Shown here piece by piece: positions 1 through 5,116 of a DNA stretch of 5,116 bases (its first letter is position 1; the number at the start of each line of letters is the position of its first letter). The DNA lies in contig WTJB01000016.1 of NCBI GenBank assembly GCA_011526335.1, positions 16,278-21,393 on the forward strand, in the 5' to 3' direction. Under the pieces are notes generated by a model. The model was not told the DNA's origin. It was given only the letters and a program-made list of their open reading frames with translations, and did not search any database. The DNA comes from Candidatus Arcticimaribacter sp. (lineage in GTDB: Bacteria; Bacteroidota; Bacteroidia; Flavobacteriales; Flavobacteriaceae). Made by a program: the position numbers and the translations under genes.

Positions 1-3000
1 GTCAAGGTAGCCGTACTGCTACATCCCGCTGGGGTAGTCACCACTACCGTTACCGTGCTGCCATCACTAATGGCACCCGCCAAGGCAGTAAAGGTCGTTG
101 TTGTCGAGGGTCCTGCACTCGAAGTTCCGTCTATGAAGAACTCATACTGTGAGCCCGCTACATTAGACGTTCCCGTAAAGGTAATGTCATCCCCGACACA
201 ATAGGTGTTATTAAAAGCAGTAGAACTGATTGAAATATTGGGTACAGGCTCAACAACAACGGTAATGCTATTAGAATCTGCGAAGCAACCTCCAGTTACT
301 TGATCATATACACGAACGTAAACAGTACTATTGTTTAATAAAGTTGCTGATGCAGTCGCGGAATAGGTAGCAACGGTAGAGCGTGCTCTACGAAGGACTC
401 CGTCTACATAAAATTCGTAAGACGAACCACCCGATGCTGTGAATGAAGCAGTACCGCTAATATCACATATAGTGATAGTTGCAGGGGCAGTAACTGATCC
501 TGGAATGGCGTTTAAAACAGGAACTGGCGGTGCCGTTACCTCAATTTTTATGGGGGCTGTATTTTCGGTACAGTTTACACCATTTAAAGTACTTGTTGTA
601 ACCCTTCTGAAATAGGTCGTTACAGCTAATGGAGCTGTAGGAGTATAGGTTGCTGACGTGGCACCACCAATATTATTGTAACTAATATTATCTGCAGAAG
701 ATTGCCATTGATAAGCAATCGTTGTCCCTGAAATAGTAGAAGTAGTTCCAGTAATTGGATCTGGAACTTCATTTAAACAGTAAGTTACTGTCGCTGATGT
801 AATGGTTCCAACAGAAGTAATACCATTTTCAAATAATGTTACTGTAGCCGTGTCAGAACAACCTGCTGGAGTTGACACAATAACGGAAACTTCAGCATTA
901 TTGATTAATGAAATAGAATAATCTGCTGTATTGAAAATATTTGTGTTACTGGACTGGTAAGAAATATTATTGACTAAGAATTCATAATTCGCAGTTATAC
1001 CTCCTGACGCTGCAGTAAATGTAAGGTCGTCACCAGAACAGAACGTATCATTAGGTGCTGAAGAAGAAATGGAAGCTACAGGGGGTGACTCAACTCTAAC
1101 TTCAATTATTGAAGAAGTATCAAAACAAGCCGTTGCAGCAGCACTATCGTATACAACTACGCTTACTTCATCGCTATCGGTCAGTGCACTGGTAATATAG
1201 GTTGTGGAAGCAGTTCTAGTGGTAACAAATGTTCCATTGACCATAAAGGCATACTCCGTCCCTCCAGAACCTATAAAGGAAATACTATCCCCTAAGCAGA
1301 TGGTCATCGTTGAAGGTGCAGTAATTGCACCAGGAGTAGCGGTTAACCCGGGTACAGGCAAAGCATTTACCGTTACTTGAACGCTATTTGTAGGATTAGT
1401 ACACGTAACCCCATTGAGTGTATTGATCGTTTGACGACGATAAAAACGTGGAGGAGCTGGTGTTGCTGGTGGGGTATAATCTTCAGAAGTTGCTCCAAGG
1501 ATATCATTCCAAACAACATCGTCTGCTGAACTTTGCCATTGATAATTTCCAGTACTTGTAGATGCAATAGAAACACCACCAATAGAACCTGGTGCAACTG
1601 AGGTTAGTGTCATTACAGGATCACCAAAACAAACCGATTGAGCACCCGTGATACTTCCTGCAGTTGTTGTATTGACATTTACAGTAAGGGTTTCTTCGCT
1701 ATAACAACCCGAAGCATTCACAAAACGAACGGTAACAACTGTTCCATCAGTTATTGTAGATTGTGAAACCGTATAAGTATTTGCCGCACCGCTTTGCTCT
1801 GGAATAGAATTTACAAAGAATTCATAGCTTGCAGGTGTTGGGGATGAAGTGGCAGTAAATACAATTACTCCTGTACTTCCAGAACAAACCGTATTCGATG
1901 GCTGATCTGAAGTAAGTGTTCCCGTTATGATCGGATTTGGATCAACGGTTACGGTAACAACATTACTTTCTACTTCACAGGCTTTTCCTAAAAGGGTAGA
2001 AACGGCTAATCGCTTAAAATAGGTCGTCGTAAATAACGCTGGAGGATCGTAAGTAGGAGAATTTGCTCCGGTGATATTTACAAAAGTACCTGTACTGCTG
2101 GTACTACTTTGCCACTGGTAGGAAAGTACACCACTCGCCCCTGTAGGTGTGTTGGTCGATGATAATGCCGCAGGGTCTTCTCCATTACATATGGTCGTCG
2201 CTCCCCCAATTACATTATTTCCTGTAATGGAATTTACACGTACTTGTACTTGTGCTGAATCTGGGCAACCTGCAAGAGCAGCTGCTGGATAAACATCAAC
2301 GCGTACGGTTTGACTATCTGTTAAAGAAAGTGAAATGGTAGCTTGTGTTGTCGGATTTACCTGAACAATATTATCAACGAAGAATTGATAGCTAACCCCA
2401 CCCGTACTTCCTGAAGCATCAAAGATGAAATCATCACCTGGACAGCCTACGTCATTTGGTGCAAAATTAGAGACCAAATCTGCCGTTGGTGTTGGACCTA
2501 AATCTACTGTGATTGAAATGGTATTGCTTTCTATATCACAGCTTACCCCATTGGTTGTAGCTATAACATTTCTTCTAAATTCTGTCGTAACAAATAAAGC
2601 AGGAGGTTGGAAATCAACACTATTCGCACCTGTTATATTCGTAAAGGTATTTGTACCTGTTCTACTTTGCCACTGATAACTGATCGTTGGTGTTCCCGTA
2701 ACCGTTGATCCTGTTAATAAGGCTGGTGTCTCACCGGCACAAATGGTTTGAGCCGTTCCAATAGTATTGGCATTGGCTGTACTATTGACCCGCATCGTGA
2801 TGGTTTGCTCACTAAAGCAAGCTGTTGAAACAGTAGAGTATGCCCTTACAGTAACGGTATCGCCATCATTGATAGTACCTACCGCAGGGGTAAAGGTACT
2901 CGAAGCCATAATAGCTCTTGCCGTTAACCCATTAATTAAGAATTCGAAGTCGGTTGCCGTTACGGTTCCGCTTGCATCGAAGGTTACTGAATCTCCAGGA

Positions 3001-5116
3001 CACAATACATTATTCGGCACACCTGAATTGAATCCTATAGTAGGTAAAGCAGAGGCATCAACCGTAATGGTTACAGTATTGGAAGCTGCATCATCGTCAG
3101 TTAATGGACATTGAACTCCATTAAAGGTTACGAACACCAAACGTCTAAAGGCAGTGGTTTCACTTAAAACTGGTGGATCATACTCATTCGTCGTCGCACC
3201 AAGAATGTTGCTGAATGGAGATGAAGCTGTTTCACTTTGCCACTGATAAGAAATTGTCGCTCCTGCAATATCGGCGACAGGGTCAGATAAACTTTGAATG
3301 ATGCTTGGGTCTCCACCAGAACAAATGGTCTGTGAGCCCGTGATGCTATTCGCATTTGATGTTGTATTTACCCGTAGCGTGATCGTCGTTGAAACAGTAC
3401 AACTTCCGCCCGAGGTAACTTCAACAGAAACCTGATCACCATCACTAAAGGTGAGTGTAGTAGAAGCAGCATTTGAATCAAATGTATTTGTTCCAACCCC
3501 TAAAGTCTGTGGTATTCCATTTACGTAGAAGGAGTATGTATATCCTGCCACTGCTGGTCCAGCGGTAAAGGTAGGATACTCATTTTCACAAAGGGTGTCT
3601 GCCGTCAATCCTGAAGAGAGTGAAGCTGCTGGGTTTGCGTTTACGGTCATTGTAATAGGACTCGAAACAGCAGTACAACTGTTTGTCCCTGTTACTTCAA
3701 CTGTAATCTGGTCCCCCGTTACTAGATCCGATCTCGTTAATGTATTCGTTGTTGAGGAAGCTCCTAAACTTATACCGTTTCTAAAGAATTCGTATACCAA
3801 ACCACCCGAAGCAGTAAAGTTTACAGCATCGCCAGAACAAGAATTAGCGTTCCCTACCAATGTAGCTGTTGGTGTAGGTTCTACGGTTACTTGAATACTG
3901 TTACTAATTATTTCACAAGAAGTACCGTTGAATGTAGAAATCACCCTTCTACGGAAATCTGTAGTGGTAACAACATTCGTCGGTGTAAAGTTTTGTCCTT
4001 GAGCAGATAACACATCTGTAAAGGCATTCGTACCTGTTCTACTTTGCCATTGATAGCTAATCACCGCTCCTCCAATCTGTGGGGTTGGTGCTGAACCATT
4101 CAACTGAGCAACTGCGTCACCATCACAAATAATTTGTGAGTTAGAAACTGTATTGGTTCCATTAAATCCGTTAACACGGATGAGCAACGTTTGTTCACTG
4201 AAACATCCCGTTACAGCACTAGAATATGCACGAAGTGTAACACTACTGTTGTCCGAAAGGGTTCCAGCTAGGCGTGTATAAGAAGCTGTCGTTGACGGAC
4301 CAGCTGCAATGATTCCATTGACATAAAACGCGTACTCATTGGCACCTGTAGTTCCGGAAGCATCAAAAATAACGTCATCATCAGAACAAATGACGTCGTT
4401 TGCAAAACCAGAGGAGAAAGTAATGACAGGCTCTGCGACTGTACTTACCGTTATCGTAACAACATTAGAAGTGGCTGAGGCTGTCAGTGATGGACAATCT
4501 ACTGAATTGAAACTAGAGGTTACTAATCTTCGATAAAGCGTTGTTGTTGTTAGGGTTGAAGGATCATATACTGCGGCATTCGCACCCGGAATATTCGCAA
4601 AGGTCCCTCCTACCAAACTGCTTTGCCATTGGTATTGAATTGTAGCACCTGTAATCACTGCACTTGGTACGGCAGTACTGGTGATGGCATCAGGATCCCC
4701 TCCGGAACAAATGGTTTGTGTACCTGAGACTGTATTGGTTCCCGTTAATTGATTTACACGTAAAGTTAACGTAGCTGTATCCGTACATCCATTGGCATTG
4801 GTTACTTCTACGCTTACCGTATTATTATCTGTTAATACGATTGTTGAACTTGCCGTATTGAAGGTATTTGTTGATACCCCCGCAGATTGTTGGGTTCCGT
4901 TTACAAAGAAGCGATAGGTATATCCAGCAATGGCAGGTCCAGCAGTGAATATTGGCGTTTCGCCCTCACACATCGTATCGGCAATTAATCCCGAAGAGAT
5001 TGTTGCTGAAGGACGCGCTGTGATGTTCATTACTGTTGCTGCTGAAACGGTTGTACAACTATTTGCATTAGTAACAGCTACTGTAATTTGATCTCCGTTG
5101 ACTAAGTCAGTTCGGG
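1..5116 (-). CDS. Giant repetitive surface protein, internal fragment (Ig-like/PKD-like repeats), probable flavobacterial T9SS-secreted adhesin
   Basis: One uninterrupted frame of 1704 codons crosses the entire window and is open at both ends, so neither start codon, ribosome site nor stop can be assigned. I translated it line by line and repeat anchors fall at consistent residue numbers, so there is no frameshift. It consists only of two alternating module types: A (YQWQS at residues 161, 354, 623, 813, 999, 1191 and 1468) and B (YEF.VNG-like). By my count it has 37 Cys, 39 Arg, only 3 Lys (1034, 1044, 1523), no His, 8 Trp and roughly 120 Asp plus Glu, so it is acidic. No catalytic motif, membrane segment or coiled coil is visible. 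Such modules in Bacteroidota are usually found in exported giant proteins with a C-terminal type IX sorting domain, acting in adhesion, gliding or matrix formation. That role is inferred, because both termini are missing. The frame is certain; the function is moderately likely. Confidence 0.95.
3..824 (-). repeat. Unit 7: A module + two B modules; copy II of the 277-residue period (residues 1431-1704, runs off the window)
   Basis: The A module is at residues 1431-1526: Cys 1446, YQWQSSAD at 1468-1475, GGATSATYTP at 1483-1492, FRRV at 1502-1505, NGVNC at 1511-1515. The first B is at 1527-1621: PG.VTAP at 1538-1544, Cys 1550, FTASGG at 1558-1563, YEFYVDG at 1566-1572 and Cys 1610; the usual C.GD is replaced by CDISG. 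The second B starts at 1622: CVGDD at 1639-1643, YEFFIDG at 1657-1663, ISDGSTVTVVV at 1682-1692 and TTPAGCSSTAT at 1693-1703. The last strand is cut by the window edge. Confidence 0.83.
825..1670 (-). repeat. Unit 6: A module + two B modules; copy I of a 277-residue period (residues 1149-1430)
   Basis: The A module is at residues 1149-1249: Cys 1162, a Ser/Thr-rich insertion before YQWQSSAD at 1191-1198, an extra Trp 1202, a Pro-rich stretch at 1215-1222, YRR at 1225-1227 and NGVTC at 1234-1238. The first B is at 1250-1341, with PG.ITAP at 1261-1267, Cys 1273 in CLGD, YAFMVNG at 1288-1294 and Cys 1330. The second B is at 1342-1430, with CSGDD at 1359-1363, YEFLVNN at 1377-1383 and STPAGCSDTAT at 1414-1424. 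Each module pairs with the matching one in unit 7 about 277 residues later. Confidence 0.83.
1671..2231 (-). repeat. Unit 5: A module + one B module (residues 962-1148)
   Basis: The A module is at residues 962-1057: TTICNGEDP at 973-981, YQWQSS at 999-1004, NITGANS at 1013-1019, YDPPALF at 1022-1028, FKR at 1033-1035 and SNVVTVTVDP. It holds two of the three lysines in the window and has LLGKAC at 1041-1046 in place of the usual NGV.C. The B module is at 1058-1148: Cys 1077, a two-residue expansion around GVIVFTA at 1082-1088, YEFFVNS at 1097-1103, ITDGTVVTVRF at 1121-1131, Cys 1137 and closing VNVN. It does not belong clearly to either long period. Confidence 0.82.
2232..2783 (-). repeat. 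Unit 4: A module + one B module (residues 778-961)
   Basis: The A module is at residues 778-870: QTICAGETP at 789-797, YQWQSRTGTN at 813-822, FQPPAL at 835-840, FRRNV at 846-850, NGVSC at 855-859 and SNTISITV. At 93 residues it is the shortest A module. The B module is at 871-961: Cys 891 in CPGDD, FDASG at 898-902, YQFFVDN at 909-915, LTDSQTVRVDV at 931-941, Cys 950 in AGC and closing VRVN. Its first half follows the first B of unit 2, then departs. Confidence 0.85.
2370..3734 (-). repeat. Long-period repeat, copy II (about 460 residues)
   Basis: Residues 461 to about 915 are the second copy of the 460-residue period. Shared features specific to this pair are RAYS....CFSEQT in the first single B module (residues 295-309 and 757-771), YQWQSRTGTN in the second A module (354-363 and 813-822), and PTPTA.LV at the start of the next B (413-420 and 874-881). 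A 20-base plus-strand run is identical at 2653-2672 and 4030-4049, 1377 bases apart. Similarity fades inside the B module after residue 900, and the chain then passes straight to the next A module, so the following double-B of copy I is not repeated here. Confidence 0.8.
2784..3365 (-). repeat. Unit 3: A module + one B module (residues 584-777)
   Basis: The A module is at residues 584-685: QTICSGGDP at 595-603, YQWQS at 623-627, YDPP at 645-648, FRRLV at 656-660, NGVQCP at 665-670, then an acidic DDD at 673-675 before SNTVTITV. The B module is at 686-777: Cys 705 in CPGD, FDASG at 712-716, FEFLING at 723-729, INDGDTVTVRAYS at 748-760, Cys 766 in ACFSEQT and closing MRVN. It has the same lengths (102 and 92 residues) as unit 1. 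Confidence 0.85.
3366..4169 (-). repeat. Unit 2: A module + two B modules (residues 316-583)
   Basis: The A module is at residues 316-411: Cys 330, YQWQSRTGTN at 354-363, FRRRV at 387-391, NGTSC at 396-400. The first B module (412-492) is the shortest in the window, with Cys 426 and Cys 480 only 54 residues apart and a charged FFRNG at 443-447. The second B module (493-583) has Cys 509, FTAGPAVAGYTY at 516-527, FYVNG at 529-533, SDGDQVSVEV at 557-566, Cys 572 and LRVN. The B-B junction and second B module are almost the same as unit 0. Confidence 0.85.
4170..4751 (-). repeat. Unit 1: A module + one B module (residues 122-315)
   Basis: The A module spans residues 122-223: QTICSGGDP at 133-141, YQWQS at 161-165, GANAAVYDP at 177-185, YRR at 194-196, Cys 207 in place of the usual NGV.C context (NSVDC), and SNVVTITV at 216-223. 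The B module spans 224-315: Cys 243 in CSDDD, FDASG at 250-254, YAFYVNG at 261-267, LSDNSSVTLRAYS at 286-298, Cys 304 in GCFSEQT and closing IRVN. Its closest relative in the window is unit 3. Confidence 0.85.
4752..5114 (-). repeat. Unit 0: end of a B module plus one complete B module (residues 1-121)
   Basis: Residues 1-32 are the C-terminal part of a B module (DLVNGDQITV, then the single Cys 20 whose partner lies upstream of the window). Residues 33-121 are a full B module: Cys 49 in TMCEGE, FTAGPA at 56-61, YRFFVNG at 67-73, LTDNNTVSVEV at 94-104, Cys 110 in NGC and closing LTLRVN at 116-121. By comparison with unit 2, an A module should precede the first B beyond 5116. Confidence 0.85.

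Larger units (their letters stand above)
3735..5114 (-). repeat. Long-period repeat, copy I (about 460 residues)
   Basis: Residues 1-460 are a diverged copy of residues 461 to about 915. Residues 1-32 match 461-492 at 19 of 32 positions, including DLV.GDQITV and NSCT. Residues 33-73 match 493-533 at 29 of 41, including FTAGPA.AGYTY. Later anchors keep the offset: YQWQS 161 pairs with 623 (462) and YQWQS 354 with 813 (459). The copy contains B end, B, A, B, A and B start. Its edge at residue 1 is only the window edge; the true phase of the period is unknown and further copies may lie beyond 5116. Confidence 0.85.

Noticed and set aside
1373..1597. Minus-strand open frames at 1373-1597 and 3164-3355
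   Set aside because: They are in a different minus frame from the repeat protein and have low-complexity peptides; they are shadows.
2767..3114. Plus-strand open frame of 115 codons, and similar ones at 2425-2676, 3595-3894 and 4339-4536
   Set aside because: They lie opposite the continuous minus-strand frame, and their peptides have no recognisable domain. Their spacing follows the repeats, as expected for antisense shadows of repeated codons.
699..4634. Recurrent plus-strand word like ctttgccattgata at seven places, resembling a dispersed regulatory or uptake signal
   Set aside because: Every occurrence is the reverse complement of the codons for YQWQS in frame, and wobble bases vary as expected for coding constraint.
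2740..4725. Recurrent word like acaaatggtttg, resembling a short interspersed repeat
   Set aside because: It encodes the QTIC motif at the start of A modules and always sits in frame.
1..5116. CRISPR array, insertion sequence or inverted-repeat element suggested by the repetitive look
   Set aside because: Repeat periods are hundreds of bases and diverged, they match protein modules, and there are no short identical repeats with unique spacers, no transposase and no terminal inverted repeats.
1..5116. A novel multi-gene system such as defence or biosynthesis
   Set aside because: Only one gene is present and it is structural in character. No enzyme motif or second gene is visible.
1..5116. 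Calling the gene sprB or another named gliding gene
   Set aside because: The modules here do not show a pattern I can firmly assign to SprB repeats, and no diagnostic terminal domain is in the window.

Overview
The whole window is the inside of one very large gene read on the minus strand. Reading the reverse complement with codons whose lowest plus-strand position is a multiple of three gives 1704 consecutive sense codons (plus-strand 5114 down to 3), with no stop and no frame shift. Neither the start nor the stop codon is in the window. Residue numbers below count from the first whole codon at 5114-5112 and increase toward position 1. The protein's N terminus therefore lies beyond 5116 and its C terminus beyond position 1.

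The protein is a string of Ig-like/PKD-like beta-sandwich modules of two kinds. Type A (about 93-102 residues) carries QTIC near its start, YQWQS in the middle, then GA..xY.PP, an aromatic-Arg-Arg motif, NGV.C and a closing SN.V.VTV strand. Type B (about 81-95 residues) carries C.GD, F.ASG, YEF.VNG, L.DGD.VTV.V, a GC or AC, and a closing LRVN-like strand. Each unit is one A followed by one or two B modules. The order from N to C is: partial B, B | A B | A B B | A B | A B | A B | A B B | A B B. Every complete module has exactly two cysteines. Two longer periods overlie this: about 460 residues in the N-terminal half, and about 277 residues at the C-terminal end.

The likely source is a member of the Bacteroidota, most probably a flavobacterium. 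Giant secreted proteins built from YQWQS and YEFFVNG repeats are typical of that group, where they usually end in a type IX secretion sorting domain and serve as cell-surface adhesins or gliding-associated proteins. The DNA is moderately AT-rich by eye. The assignment to a surface protein rests on repeat style and composition (Thr/Ser/Val/Asn rich, acidic, 3 Lys, no His). The signal peptide and sorting domain that would prove it are outside the window.

I see no second gene, RNA gene, promoter, terminator, mobile element or CRISPR array. All plus-strand open frames here are shadows of this gene. I find no multi-gene system; the points of interest are the repeat architecture, the cysteine pattern and the composition.
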